Notes: a model not told the origin generated them from the letters alone. DNA of 64,000 nt from Phlyctochytrium arcticum (GCA_025602905.1 JAHLKI010000007.1:434001-498000), one strand, 5' to 3'. Numbered from the stretch's first letter, positions 47,780 through 60,713 are shown. A program made the numbers and translations.

Positions 47780-49133
47780 TCAAGCAACAGTATCGCCCAG
47801 GTTCAAGAGCAACGTCGCCAAACATCTGTTTAAAGTCAAGAAATTAGATTCGAGAAGCAGAGAACGGTACTGGAATGTTCTTACCGCTTGGTGGTCATAT
47901 CGTCCTTCAACGTAGCCTTGAATGTCGAGTCCCTGAGTGGTTCAGGCAAACACTGTCGAAGCGCTTCCCTGGCTCTCACATTATCACTCAACCGCAAATA
48001 ACACCTTATAACGTGCTTGAGCAACCGAATGCTCTGCTGTCCGACCAATTGCGCCACCATATTGCTCAACACGGTTCCGACAGCGTAGAAGCGTTCGTAG
48101 GTTTGGCAAATGTAGAGAAGTCCCATATCGTCCAGCAAAATCTTTTGGACGATAAAAATTGCGACTGTTTTAGAAAGTTCGCTTCCAGTTTCCATTATGC
48201 GGAGGCAGAGCGGGATAATTTCGGTCGAGAGCAAGAAAGAGATTACTTCCGAGTTATCGTTTTGCTGATTCAAGAAATTAGTGGGTGGGTTCCTCGGTTT
48301 CTGACCATACAAATTCTGTTGACATACCTTGACTAGGGCGCCGATGACACCTAGCGATGTGAGACGAAGGTATTCAAAAGGACGGGTCTTGCTGGTCGTG
48401 TTCAAGAAGGGGTACAGGAATAAAGGTATATGGGCTAAGAAAATAGCATTTAAATCACGATCCCACCAAACGCGAAAATCAACGCTTGCTTACCATTCAA
48501 AAACAGGCCTCTAGTCTCGTTATGACTCGCGACACATTGCAACAAGGCCAAAGCATTGCAGACCCGATTACTCGCGTGCCCCGTCAGAGTCGGCGGCATC
48601 AGCATGGGATATACACCCACAATTTCTTGAAGTAGAGCAGCCATGACGCCAAATGCGTGCCATAAAATAGGGGCAAGGTCTTCGTAAGCTTCGCGCTTCT
48701 TGGAGAGTTCAAGAAGGGACTGTTCGCGTGTAGTTGGGTGGGTCAAATCCAAGATGAGTTGATAGATTTCTTGGTCCGGAGGTGGGGTAGTTGACGACGG
48801 GAGTTGTTGCTGTTGTTGAGGGGGTTGGTTTTGTTGCTGCTGGGATGGAGGTTGGGACGACGGAGGTTGCGAGGTTGATGGTTGTTGCTGTCCACTACTC
48901 CCCCCACCGCTTCCAGCACCACCAACTTGTCCCAGCTGTCCGGCCCCGCTACTCCCAATACCGAATCCCATATCGCTATAACTTCCACCACCAGTTCCGA
49001 GCGGGTTCAAGCCGTGCAGTCCCCCTCCGCCTCCACTCGGCGGCGGAAGATTTGAGTACATATATGGCTGCTGCTGTTGCTGGAGTTGTTGCTGGTGCTG
49101 TTGTTGCTGCTGTTGCTGGGATAATGAGTGCAT
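47780..49133 (-). CDS. CNOT9/Caf40 (Rcd1) subunit of CCR4-NOT
   Basis: Multi-exon gene. The N-terminal about 110 residues are Gln/Gly/Pro/Ser-rich ('[16 protein letters not shown]' onward). The conserved armadillo domain starts '[20 protein letters not shown]', then '[20 protein letters not shown]', '[20 protein letters not shown]', '[20 protein letters not shown]', '[14 protein letters not shown]', '[20 protein letters not shown]', '[20 protein letters not shown]' and '[20 protein letters not shown]'. A final 59-nt intron (47826-47884) leads to a 46-nt last exon, so 'DDMTTKR' continues '[10 protein letters not shown]', matching the family C-terminus; reading through would stop at 47881. The true start is ATG 49133, since the TTG at 49157 is only an upstream in-frame codon. 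Role: scaffold for mRNA deadenylation and recruitment of decay factors. Confidence 0.93.
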
Positions 49134-49681
49134 TGCTCTAGCACCACGTCCACTCAAACAGCGTCAAGCTCCTCGGATCCTTTTGGAGCGAAACTACTCC
49201 AAACTTCCAAAAAACTGCCTGAAAGGCCTGCTTGATCCAGACCAGACTTAAATACCCCGGCAGCTATCCTTCCCACTCTTTGACCGTCGCGAGAGACCAC
49301 TAAAACACCCTCTTTGTTGCGAAAAACGTTGCTCGATATATAATGCGGTTTGGATTCGTCGTCTCGTCAAAACCACCAAACTCGATATTCGATGGAATTG
49401 TGGACCACGTGATGTGATTCGAATGTGTCGAGTATTTTTGGTTCCAAAATGGAGGACAGCTCAAATTCACAGAAAAGCCGTGGACAATGTCGAAATTTGC
49501 GAACTTTTAGGGGGGCATAACTTCTAACACGAACCAGTGCGGAATAGACCGACGGTTGCAGCAGACGGTCAAACTTTGGAAACTCCGGACGATTCATTCA
49601 AAAGAGGTCTCCTCCAACAGCACCGCCTGGCGACGACTTGAGAGCAACGTTCCACACCCAAAGGGAAACAGTTGACCAACA
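49134..49681. promoter_or_regulatory. Bidirectional promoter region (Caf40 / Rpf1)
   Basis: 548 bp between divergent starts. No clear factor motif beyond pyrimidine-rich tracts. No additional gene seen. Confidence 0.45.
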
Positions 49682-50792
49682 ATGGCTTCCCGAGTCGATC
49701 CTAACGACATCAAAAACAAGATCAAGCGATCAGAAATAGCCCACAAGAACAAATCTCTTAAAGCAAAACAAAAGCTAGACCGTCGGACCGCTCTTAAAAA
49801 GGCTGAATCAGCCGATCCATCCCTCAAAGAAGAACGTTTGGCTGCCAATGTCCCCCAGACTCTCGAGACACTTCGAGAATTCGACGAGACAGTTGTTGAT
49901 GAGGGGGATGGAGAAGTGGGCGCTGAGGAGGCTACGGATGAGTTTGCGGGGTACTTTGCGGAGGGGGTGACACCCAAAATTTTGGTGACAACGTCGAAAC
50001 GGGCTGCGGCCACTGTTTATGATTTTGCGAAAGAGTTTGTGGGGTTATTTCCTGGTGCGGAATTCGTGAAGCGAGGAAGTCAGTTTGAAATCAAGAAGAT
50101 TGTAGAGCTGGCATCAAAACGAGGGTATACGGATGTGATGGTCATCAACGAAGACCACAAAATACCCAGTACGTTTCTCTTACGCGTCCACCCTTTCCCG
50201 TGGACTCATCGCTAATCGGTTTACCCATTTCTTAGACGCAATAACAATGATCCACCTTCCCTCGGGCCCGACCGCCTACTTCAAACTCACCAGCATCAAG
50301 CTCAACAAACAGATCCGCGGTCACGCCAAAATCGGGGACGAAAACCCTGAACTCATTCTGAACAACTTTAATACCCGCCTAGGCCACACCATCGGTCGGT
50401 ATTTTGCCGCCTTATTCCCACACGTTCCCCATTTCAAGGCCCGACAGGTCGCTACATTTCACAATCAACGAGATTTCATCTTTTTCCGGCGGCATCGGTA
50501 ATACAACATCCATGCTTTCTTTCTTTTGCTAAGGTCGGTCAACTCATCATTATTTGTCGTAGATATATCTTCAAAGACGGCGAGAAAGTTGACCTTCAAG
50601 AGATTGGGCCTCGCTTTACACTCAAACTTAAATGGCTTCAAAAGGGTCTGTTCGACCCCAAATATGGTGAATACGAGTGGATGCATAAGGTATGGTTTCG
50701 AATCTTTTTGTTGGAAGAATTTGGAATGTACAGACTGATGCTCTTTCTTACAGCCTGAGCTGGATACGTCCCGACGACGATTCTTTTTGTAG
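49682..50792 (+). CDS. RPF1: Ribosome production factor 1 (Brix domain)
   Basis: Four exons (49682-50168, 50236-50497, 50563-50689, 50754-50792) sum to 915 nt, 304 residues. The basic N-terminus '[20 protein letters not shown]' is followed by '[20 protein letters not shown]' and the Brix core: '[10 protein letters not shown]'-like '[11 protein letters not shown]', '[20 protein letters not shown]', '[20 protein letters not shown]', '[20 protein letters not shown]' and '[20 protein letters not shown]', ending '[19 protein letters not shown]'. The C-terminal 'RRRFFL' ending is characteristic of Rpf1. Role: nucleolar maturation of 60S pre-ribosomes with 27S pre-rRNA. Slightly short for the family but complete. 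Confidence 0.95.
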
Positions 50793-51551
50793 TTTTGTTT
50801 TTCCAACTCTTGTTTGGTCACCATTTCTCGTGTATTTATCTTACATTTTTTTCCTCCTAATTTAACTCTCGTCACGTTCTGAAATCTCTGTGGTTATCTC
50901 CCCGTTACGCGTAGCATAGCATCTTGCTCCCCCAATTATCATATAGCCTGGATATCTTGGAATGCGAACGGTAATGTTCCGACGACCAAAGCCGTCTTTC
51001 AGCTCTGGTCATCCCCTGCCGATCATCCGGCTGACTTTAAAGGGCGTCGAATAAGCACCCTTTCGACGTGGGAAAATTGGTAGCCTGTGGCGGAGGCGTC
51101 GGAAAATAAACGTGTTGGAACCAATATACACGATGCAGAAATATTACCCAAGTCCAAAGACCAGTGCGCTCACACAAACTCGGAGCCTAGGGGTTGGCTA
51201 TTAAATAAAAGAAAACGCTATGATACAAAAGAGGAAGCCTTGAATGAGTTCGTCCGTTACCGTATAAATTCCGGTAATTTTTGGATCTCTGTCGCTTAAA
51301 AGCAACCCAACAGTGTGAAACATCAATGTATGGATAGTTACGCGAGAGCAGCTGGCACAGATTTGTCCCTCTGGGATGCCCGTCGCCGTGCAGTGCTGGG
51401 GGATGCAGTGGGCGAGTCTCTGCCTGCTATTAACGAATTCCTATAGCGAGCTGCAGCACTTATTGAGTTCTTTCGTGGCATTCGGGTGCTGCCTATTGAT
51501 AGATCATCCAGAGACTGACTGCGCGCTTTGCGACTTCTGTTAAAAAGTCAG
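50793..51551. other. Convergent intergenic region
   Basis: 759 bp between the RPF1 and RasGAP 3' ends. A 70-codon frame at 51087-51299 begins with a non-ATG codon and has no known domain. Nothing else recognised. Confidence 0.45.
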
Positions 51552-54041
51552 TCAAATTAAATTAACAACGGCAAGAGAGTAATTTAATTCCCACCCTTGG
51601 AATAAACCCTTCAGATTCCACTTTGCTGAGAGGCGCGAGAACAGAGTTTGGTTTCTGCCGCGCGTGCGCTCCAGCAGCGCTGGGTCACCATAACCACTCT
51701 GTTCGATACATCTCTTTAATTCTAGAAAGTTCGGAAGTACGCCTTCGCTGGCCTCAGGGGTAAGGTTGTTTAAGTGATCATCTAATTCCTGCTCTATTTT
51801 TGGTAAAGCTCTCCCAAGGTAATGGTAAAAGTTTGAGGTATCCGCTAAGTCACTCGACGAAGTCCTAGGCAGCCTCGCACCAGTAGGGGAAGCGGTGGGC
51901 AGCTTCAGCGATGGCATCGAGCGGGATTGACTTTTTCTCAGCTCCCCGGACTCGACTGCACTGGAGGGCCGGATGGGTTCTGGGGTGCCAGAAGACTGGA
52001 TTCATGACTTAATCAGTGTGCTGTTTGAAGAAGTGCGTGTTCTGGATAACTCACTACTTCTGAATGTGGCGACTCTTCCGCAGAAACATCAGATGATGCA
52101 AAAATCAAAAAATCTTTGATTTTCTCCCGATTTTCTCGCAGAAAAGGATTCAGAGCCATGAGATATTGCTCTTTGTTCCCAAAATCCACATCATTGCACA
52201 TTGCTGTGAGAACTTTCCCACATAAAACAAGCCCGCGACGTGAAGCAGGTGATACTTTTCCTTCCACCAGACCGTAGGTCTCGGGGGCTGTTATAGCTAA
52301 AAAGGTAAAGTTTTCTGGTCAATGAGTGAGAATTGAAATATCTCATATACGAGGTATACCTGGCACGAAAAACCGGAGGAATAGAAACGACCCCACAATC
52401 TTTTCTGCGATAGATAGGTAACCTATTGCGCGGTTACTCGAGATAGAGCTACGATTATTTGATGGCATTCTTGGCATCATGTATCGCTCCTGAGCTCTGG
52501 GCCGACCTAGACTGCTAGGTGATTCCGCGGAATGCTGCTGAGTGCTAATGAGGAGGTTTTCTGGAGGTTTCCTTTTTAGCGATCCTCGAATATCGACATT
52601 TGGACTATCAGCACCCGCCCCTCCACTGCTCCCTTCAAGGGGAGTTGACGTGGGGGTCAGTGGCTCTTTTGATTCGACGCCCTTCGCCATCTCACTGTCC
52701 GAGGCCGTGGCGGACGACTGCGCGGTGCCTTTGAGTTGAATACTGCCTAGACTTCCCCGAGGTTTCAGTCGTCCAAATAATCTAGAGCCATCGCCTTTTG
52801 GAGCTGACGAGGATAAATCCCCTGCCAAGGCGCTATGTCGTGGACTTGATTCAATGGGCGACTTTAAAGACCCTGCTCGCTCCACCATGCCTACCGGTGA
52901 AACCGGTGATTGCGACTCCAATTCCAGTGCTTCCGTCTCCTCAATCAAACCCGCCTGTATGGCTGCTGCTCTAGGCTGCTTTAAGAGATGCTGATAGGCT
53001 GGTATCCAACCCGTGTCGTAGATATCGTCCACCGTCAACCGCAAGAAACAACACATCCGTCTCAAAGATCCAGGCATCTGCTCTCTTCTTTCAACAATCG
53101 TCGTAAGAAGTCTAGAACACGCGCTTTTCAAACGACTTTCATTTTCGGCCATCCGTTCCTGAGCCGAGACAGGGTCCAAATCTAGGGGGAACTTGGCTGG
53201 GTCGATCTCGCAACTGGCGATGTACGGCAGAATATCCTTTAGTGGTTCAGTAAGGGACTGCCCCAGGTAACGAAGCCCTTCATAACGCGCGAATGCATTG
53301 AGCAACATTGTAGCCATACTAAGCAGCAATCAGTTAAATATTCTGCGGCTGTCCAGTGTCCATTGTAAATGGTACCTATTATCTCGTATTATGTCGCTCA
53401 GATCCTTGGATTTCAAAACTGTCCTTATCTGATTTAGATGAGACGTTACTCGATTTGATGTTGGCACTTACGGTAACCCTCAACCCTTGTCCTGAGGAGT
53501 CGTTTCAAAAATAGTTCAGTTCCGCGATCATTCTGCTTTCTGAGCAGGGCCAGAACCCCCAAGGAGACATTGGCTGCCGCATCACCAACGAATGTCGTCT
53601 GACAAATAAGTGCTAGAAGATTTCCATTGTTCGCTAGGAGTAGATCGGTGATACGTTGCTCTGGGGGTGTGTGCTGCATTCCCACGCTAATTATCAATGA
53701 CTATATATCACAGCGACGGGCCAACACTCCAAGTACCTTTGAAGATAGGTTTTCAGTGCTTTTCGACCCAAATTTCTTTTGACGCAAGGGGGCTGTTTTG
53801 TTGCGCATTCACGGGATAGGTGTCTTGGCGGGAAGCCGCAAGGTTGGATTGCATTCAGGAGAAATAGGTAGCAGGAATGTTGGTTCACGGGTAACGTGTG
53901 GAATGAGCCCTTGAGTGAATCTTGATATGTCTTCCTTTCTTGTACAGGACCTTGGCGTATAGCGGCGTCTACGGTAAAGCGGAGGGGTAAATTAAAACTC
54001 AGAGTTCCCGTCTGCTTATGGTGCTTATTTTTGTGATACAT
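51552..54041 (-). CDS. Ras GTPase-activating protein (RasGAP) with a large insert
   Basis: Exon chain from ATG 54041 ('MYHKNKHHKQ') to the stop at 51552. After about 100 residues comes 'SVGMQHTPPEQRITDLLLAN' and 'NVSLGVLALLRKQNDRGTEL' with 'FLKRLLRTRVEG'; the Arg in 'ALLRKQND' is the best candidate for the arginine finger. 'YEGLRYLGQSLTEPLKDILP' is the typical next GAP helix. A Ser/Pro/Gly-rich insert of roughly 150 residues (about 52490-52940) separates 'RRMCCFLRLTVDDIYDTG' from 'YLSIAEKIVGSFLFLRFFVP', which contains the FLR signature. Then 'SRRGLVLCGKVLTAMCNDVD' and 'FGNKEQYLMALNPFLREN', the following conserved GAP helices, and a disordered C-terminal region. Role: stimulates GTP hydrolysis by Ras. 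Not all introns were placed exactly. Confidence 0.82.
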
Positions 54042-54350
54042 ATCCGTTGAGGATCATTTTTAAGGATCCGAATGAGCATGGAAGGGTTCATTATCGATAG
54101 GCTTAATTTTCCTTGAAGCTGGGTCTGCAGAAATCTAACACCATGGGTTTGTCGTTGTTTTTTTGTAACGGCCATCCATCATATTTCTCTCAGAGTCGAC
54201 ACGTTATATGCTTGTCGTGGTCCTGCCGTGGTCAACGTGCATCTCCGCTGCTGACCAATCCAAGTCCAAGCCTCATGCTCACTTTGGCCTGGAGAGCACG
54301 CTACGAGATTGCCAAGATCCCACAGACTTGACAGGAAACCAACGGCGAAT
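54042..54350. promoter_or_regulatory. Bidirectional promoter region (RasGAP / HMG protein)
   Basis: 309 bp between divergent starts; no specific site assigned. Confidence 0.45.
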
Positions 54351-55495
54351 ATGCAAGCCTTTCTCATCCGGGGCTCGAATAGCCGGGCTGCGGTCTTTTG
54401 TTTCCTTCAGCAGCGTACCTTTGTGACGAAAGTTACACCTGAAGGTAGGCAGTCGATCGCGAGTGGTTCCAACTTGTCTTTGCAACCCCTGAACGCAACG
54501 TCTTTCAAGTTCAAGCACAGCAGCTGGCAAGACGGCAGTTGAAAGCGTTACCCAAACCAAGTGTATCTCCCCCCAAGCACCCGCGCAATGCTTACATTTT
54601 GTTTGACGCCGCTACACGCGGTCAAATTGAAGTGGCAAGCGCTGACGCGCAGGAAAAACTTCGCCAACAATCTGTTGAGTTGGGAAAACGGTGGAAGTCG
54701 CTTTCATCGGCTGAAAAGGCGGTAGGAGTTTGGCCGTTGTTTGCATCTTGGGGGACGTGTGTTTACTGAGATCTATTTTGAAGAAATATGAAGACGCCGC
54801 TGCGACAGCCCAGCGACAGTATGAACAAGACTACAAAAAGTACTTGGAGCAGAGAACTCCAACTGATATCCTGATTGAGCACAAAACGTACAACCTGAAG
54901 AAGAAGATTGATCCCAACCATCGGGCTTCTCCCAAACCCACTGAAGATATTGCCCGCCCGTTGCGGCCATATACCGCCTACATCTCCTTTGTGAAGGAAG
55001 TTTTTGCGGGGACGCACTTGCAGCAACGTGAATTGGTGGGCGCAGACATCTCAGATTTGTCTCAGACAGAAAAGGTCAAGGCTATCGCGAAGGCATACCA
55101 CAACTTACCTTCGGAACGTCGCAAGGTAAGCAGACTCTTCAAGGCTTATGTTTCCGTTTGACTTACACGTATGAAAGCGCTACGAGTCTTTGGCGCAGTC
55201 ATCACGAGACGAGTACAAACGCAAGATGGCGGAATACGAGGCAAAAATTGACCTAAAGTCAGCGCAACGAACGATTCGTCACGCACTGAAGGCGGCAGAG
55301 CCAAAGAAAAAGAAGGCACTCAAGCGTAGGGTTGCGAAAACAAAGTCTCGCGTGGGCTCACCAGCGTTAGCACGAGCAGTCAAAACTGCAGGAAAGGTGG
55401 TCCGAAAGGCAAAGAAAGTAACCAAAACGGTGTTGGATTCTGATCCGGTAAAGGTTGTGCGAAAGAAGGTGAACGATGTAATTCCTTCCAAATAG
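54351..55495 (+). CDS. Two-HMG-box protein, probable mitochondrial nucleoid factor (TFAM/Abf2-like)
   Basis: Four exons (54351-54444, 54510-54721, 54784-55125, 55178-55495) sum to 966 nt, 321 residues. The N-terminus 'MQAFLIRGSNSRAAVFCFLQ' and 'QQRTFVTK' is basic, hydrophobic and free of acids: a typical mitochondrial presequence. HMG box 1: 'PPKHPRNAYILFDAATRGQI' through 'ELGKRWKSLSSAEKAKYEDA'. HMG box 2: 'RPLRPYTAYISFVKEVFAGT' through 'AIAKAYHNLPSERRKRYESL'. The last about 90 residues are very Lys/Arg/Ala-rich ('AAEPKKKKALKRRVAKTKSR'), like a histone H1 tail, and would bind DNA non-specifically. Inferred role: packaging of mitochondrial DNA and possibly transcription. A nuclear HMGB protein is the alternative; the leader argues against it. 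Confidence 0.82.
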
Positions 55496-55681
55496 TTGAG
55501 AGTCAGCAGTTTTAGTTAACGGAGGGGAGCACTCCGCCAAAAGTTGGGGCTCTATTGCTATGTATATGATTTCATTTATAAAAACGCAGACTTTAAAGTC
55601 TATATACTATCATCCAACTGGGCTGAACCTGTAATAAGATACATCTTGATGCGCAAAAGTAGCAGAGCAATTGGGCATAAA

Positions 55682-58226
55682 TTAAACGGCAGCAATGATT
55701 TCATCCGCCCGTTGCAATGCATCAATCATCTTCTTGCATTCTTGGCGCCGCTGCTTGGTGAAGTCGCTCTCCTGCAGAGCATCATCATAGATTTCCTTCT
55801 TGTACAGCTCGGCAAGAAGCTCCCGCTGAAGCTCCTCGCGTGTGTGTTGCACAAGCTTCAACATGATGAACTTGGGAACTAAATCGGCCACGGTGCGCTT
55901 GACAATGTTGAAGTATGAGAGGAGGAGCAGCTCTAAAAGTACCAGAATCATGAGTAAACTGATTGAAATGATGCTCCATTCCTAACTTACTGATGACTTC
56001 GGTTTCCATGTATTCTCGTTCGGACAAATTGCCTGAGGCTTTCAGCACAGCAGGAGGGTTCTCGAGGATGCCTGGTCTCTTCTTCTTGTTGTTGAAAAAG
56101 CTGCCAAAGAAGCCATCCTGGCTATTAGCTTGAGCGATGAGCTCCGCGTTAGGATCGCGAGGGGGTAGCATAGCCGCAGGTGAGAGAGCCGCCCCGCGCG
56201 GGTTTTTTGGATCTCGGTCACTAACTGGTGGGGGTGGTGGAGGCGCTTTAGACGCATTGACCCGGTCGTTGATTACTGACATGGCCCTATGTCCAGTGAT
56301 AAAGTCCGGATGTCCCGTGTTGACGTACGTTGCCTCCGCTGCAATCAGGTCTTGAACGCATTTGCTGGTCGGAAGCATGCACTTCTTGAAAAAACTGATG
56401 ACGACCGTGTAAAATTTCTCGCGCATAGAGGGGAATCGCTTGAAAATCTGCTTTTGAAGCAGCTTATTCAGGATGCGAACGAGTTCATCATAGATCATGG
56501 AGGAACACTTCAGACTCGGCTCTTCCAATCGCCTAATCTGTTGCTTGACCAAAACTTCAAATGCGGCGGTTCCGACAAATAGGGCTGGTGACGATCCGGA
56601 AGAGTTGTACAAAATGGTGCGGATGTCGACATCCTTGATTTGATCAAATGGATCCATGCTCCGTATGGCAGTGCCAAAAATTTCGTGGAAGACAAAACTG
56701 ATTCGAGCGCCTCCACTCAACTCATCGCTCGTAATCTCATTGGATGTACCGTCAATAATCGTGCGGTACTCGTTCGTGAATTCAGTAATGACGTTCAGAA
56801 TAACGTTGGACTAAAATGGGACATTCATACTTCTTGATCGCAACAGAAGAAAGAACGTGGCGTGACATACCTGGCTTTGAGCATCATCGGTTAGGATATC
56901 GCCAAGTTGAGAAAGTTCGAGGGTGTATTTCGAAAGTCCCGCTTGAATCTTTGCTTTGATCTCGGGCATAGTGTTGCGAATATGGTGCATGAGGATCTGG
57001 AAATTGTCAATGGAAAGCCACAAGAGAAGGCCCCGTAAATACACCTACCATGTTCAGTTTTCGCGCCAAGAATGGGGTTCCGCAATATTGGGCTTTGCTC
57101 TTGTACGACGAGTGGTTTTCAAAGAAGCTGCGCTCAGCTTCCAACGCCACTGAAATCTTCTTTTTGGCCTCAATGTCCCGCTGTCCACGATTGATTACCG
57201 GGACATAACCTGTGATTTGACAAATGTGAGACCTGGTATCTTGCAATGAAAGACGGACGACTCTAACCTAGTCTGAGCGGGATCACGCGACCTGCCAAAA
57301 TGTCCACCACATCGGTTCCCTGATCCATAAGATCGATCTTGGTGAGAACTCCGATTGTTCGGACACCTTCCGGGTCGACCTCCCGAGCCAATTTCAAACC
57401 ATCCGAGTTTGCCAAATCCGTGTTTGCGGCAGTGACTGCCAGAATAATGGCGTTACTTTTGGTGATGAACTTGAGAAGCATGTCTCGAATTTGCTTCTCG
57501 ATATCTTTGGGCTGATCGCCAACGGGTACTTTAGTAAGACCCGGCAAGTCCACCAAAGTCAACGTCAAAACATTGGGCGAATAAATTCGTAGATTGATGG
57601 GCTCAGGGGATATACCAGCATTCTTGCCGGTCTTGGTTTCAGTTTCCTTGACAATCTCATCTCGAATTTCATCAAAATTGCTAAACTTCTTCCCTGGGAT
57701 GTGGAGGAACTCGCCCCATTCTTCTGGATCATCGGCCGCGCGTGGTGCCTTGGGGGAGTCACTTGGCGCAATTGGCGACGAACCTCCTTGGAATTCGGCC
57801 GCAGCGACTCCACCGGTTTCGCCACGAGAGTTGGGCCGGTTAATGAGTTGCAGAACGAGAGGTCGTCGCGTCACGATACCAGTTCCTAAAAACGGTGGCG
57901 TGCTTTAGCATTTGGCAGGCGTTGCGAGCATCTGTATCCGACTTACCTCGTGGTAAGAAGTCACGGCCAACGATGTTTTCGAGTACGGAACTTTTTCCAC
58001 TACTCTGACTACCCACAACCGTGATCTTTTCGTGCGTTGAGTATGGTCTTAGAAAAGTTCAAACTGCGGGCAACTTACCTGAGGCAAATCGATTGGGTTG
58101 GCAACCCCTACAGCAGCAAAAGCATCTTGCAGCTTGTTAACTAAAAGAGAATTAGCGAGTGCCAGAGCATATCGTTATATTCGGGATCTACGTACTCGTC
58201 TTGATGAGGCTGGTGTCCATAGACAT
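55682..58226 (-). CDS. VPS1: Dynamin-family GTPase, Vps1-like
   Basis: Exon chain from ATG 58226. '[18 protein letters not shown]' leads to the P-loop '[20 protein letters not shown]' and '[12 protein letters not shown]', then '[20 protein letters not shown]', '[20 protein letters not shown]' (G3, DLPG) and '[20 protein letters not shown]' (G4, TKLD-like TKID). The middle has '[20 protein letters not shown]' and '[12 protein letters not shown]', the Vps1 type rather than Dnm1. The C-terminal GED ends '[18 protein letters not shown]'. There is no PH or proline-rich domain, as in fungal dynamins. A Ser/Gly/Pro-rich loop and a short Pro stretch before the GED are variable regions. Role: membrane scission at Golgi, endosomes and vacuole or peroxisomes. 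Interior introns were not all placed. Confidence 0.9.
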
Positions 58227-58672
58227 CTTGAGCTCGTCTCGGTCAATCCGGGCAGAATGTGAAGAGTTTAAAGGTGGCCACTCGGGTTACTGGATAGGCC
58301 CAGCGTGTGTAAGTATTCGATTAGTGCTGGTCGGAAAAGTAGACCCGGGTAGCGATGAAAGTGGAGCAACAATCTAAAAAGTGCTTTGGGCCAAGCTTTG
58401 TTCGAGAGCCGCCGCCATCCTGACATTTGCCTCTGACTGTGGTGGATTAGGGCTTAACCCTAACGTTGTTTCAAGGAGAGCGCTTCAAATCCTGGACGAC
58501 TTTGACCAATTCCAACTTGCGAAAGAGTATTAGCTCGTACTTTTCCCAACTAAAACTCAAGGGCCGCAGCGAGAACGGGTGGAAAAAGGAACGGGTGGAA
58601 AAAGGCTCGGCTAAGACTCCGAATTGAAATCGTCCCTGCCGGCGACGACGAATCTACTTGGCCAAGGCAGAA
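58227..58672. promoter_or_regulatory. Bidirectional promoter region (VPS1 / HSF1)
   Basis: 446 bp between divergent starts. A tandem 'GAACGGGTGGAAAAAGG' duplicate lies at about 58573-58605. No GAA/TTC heat-shock triplet array noted. Confidence 0.5.
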
Positions 58673-60546
58673 ATGACTTCAAGGACAACCGGGACCAGTA
58701 AAAGGGCTAATCCCCGCAAGAGATCGGCTGGGTCCGCCGGGGTCTCTTCTCCGCAACTTCCCTCACCCTCATTCCCTGCGCTTCCCGTCACATTACCCGT
58801 TCCAACCAACCTCTCCTCAAGTAGCGACTTGCAGCGCATTGTCAAGCCAATATCAGGATCGACGACACCAACTATCCCAGGGCGAAGCGTCTTGAGTGCA
58901 ACTGCAGCAAGAAATGTCCCTGCTTTTTTAAACAAGCTTTACAAGTATGATGGCACAGAATTCATTAGAGTTTCCGCTGCCTGTACTGACGCTTGACTTT
59001 GCAGCATGGTCAATGATGCGTCCACAGATGAACTCATACATTGGGGACCTGATGGCACGACCTTCATAGGTAGGATGTCAAGGTTTGACCAGACAGCTTG
59101 TCTCTATGCTAACTAGAAGTTATTTGAACAGTCAAAAGGCACGAGGACTTTGCCAAAGATGTCCTACCAAGATTTTTCAAGCATAATAACTTTGCCAGTT
59201 TTGTAAGACAACTAAACATGTACGGCTTCCATAAGATACCCCACCTTCAGCAAGGAGTACTTCACAATGACGGTGAACCCGAAATATGGGAGTTTTGCAA
59301 TCCCAACTTTCAACGCAATCAACCTGATCTTCTCTGCTTGGTGACTCGAAAAAAGGGGCGTGAAGGAGTAGAAGAAAAGGACGCTGCTGCCCTTGACATG
59401 AATTATATCATTCAAGAAATTGCCGCCATCAAGCGACACCAGCTGACAATCAGCTCGGATCTGAAAAACATACAAAGAGAAAATCAAGTGTTGTGGAGCG
59501 AATCTGTGAGCATTCGGGACCGATATCAGCGTCAGCAAGAAACCATTGATAAGATCCTACGATTCCTCGCATCTGTATTTTCGACTAAAAGACAGCCTTT
59601 GATGAACAAGAAACGAAGACTGCTACTGGGCGATAAACCTGGTGGTCTACCCCCAGAAAGCGACACAGGCGACGATGAACAAGGTTGGTGTAAGCATAAC
59701 CCGCAAATATACTAGGTCCAGCAAATCTAATTTCGATATTTAGACGATGACCTTGATCTTGACGGTGCAGACGACAGACTTTTTTTGCGAAACGGAAATC
59801 GACCATCCCTCAGTCCCGATCTTGCGGAAGCCATTGGAATGTTGTCGCCGGGACAGATGCCATCAACAAACAATCACGCCCTCGTACCCCATCTCAGTCA
59901 AATGCAGGCCCGTCAGCAGAATGAACTGAATGCAGCCGAGCAAGCGGCAAACAACGTATCTGACGATATTGAGCTATTACAGGACCATTTACATAATATA
60001 TCATCTTTAGTGGGACTGGATCCGTCTGTTGATGATCTGGAAACATATGATGTATCTGATTTCCTTGGACAAGGACACCCAGTTGACGGCACGGAGGAAG
60101 ATCGCCAAACACTTTTGGCTCTGATGAGACACCATAACCCGAATTCGGGGGCGGACGGAACCACTGCCGACTATTTCTCCAACTTTGGTGTCCTGCCAGC
60201 TTCAATACCGCCTACATCATCGACGCCAACTGATGGTACCTCCATGAACATAGGAAGCAGTATGGCGGACATGTCACAATATGCCCCATCATTGACAGTC
60301 CCAACAATGGAGGTCAATGCTCCTGGAACGGGTGCTTCCTCATTTCGGACTGGAGCAAACTCTGGGCTGCACGTCACCGATCTGGCAACAGTGGTCCCGT
60401 CAACAACGCTTCCCTCTGGACTTCCGGCAGTTGGCACGGACGACATGCAAGACCCCATGTTCAATCTTGATGACCCATTTCACAATCTCGCTCTTCCCGA
60501 GAACCTCGACGCCTCCGACTTTGATTTCCTGCAGGACGAATCGTAG
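58673..60546 (+). CDS. Heat shock transcription factor (HSF1-like)
   Basis: Four exons (58673-58944, 59005-59069, 59132-59683, 59744-60546) sum to 1692 nt, 563 residues. The first about 75 residues are Pro/Ser/Thr-rich. The DNA-binding winged helix reads 'NVPAFLNKLYNMVNDASTDE', 'LIHWGPDGTTFIVKRHEDFA', 'LPRFFKHNNFASFVRQLNMY' and 'GFHKIPHLQQGVLHNDGEPE', complete with the recognition helix 'NFASFVRQLNMYGFHK'. Heptad-repeat trimerisation: 'EIAAIKRHQLTISSDLKNIQ', 'RENQVLWSESVSIRDRYQRQ' and 'QETIDKILRFLASVF'. The C-terminal part is acidic and Asn/Ser/Thr-rich, ending 'DASDFDFLQDES', activation-domain-like. It activates chaperone genes through nGAAn repeats. A Skn7-type identity is unlikely, as there is no receiver domain. 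Confidence 0.93.
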
Positions 60547-60713
60547 ACTTGGTCTCGCAGACTGATTGAATTTGGTTGGGGGGCAAACCTTGCTCTTCAA
60601 TGGAGAGCAGCGAACACAACTTGTAAATAATAATTTATCTTCTTCACACACCCAATAGTAACTAATTGCAAATAACTTAAAGTAACCCAATAAATATGTT
60701 CCGTCTTCATCCG

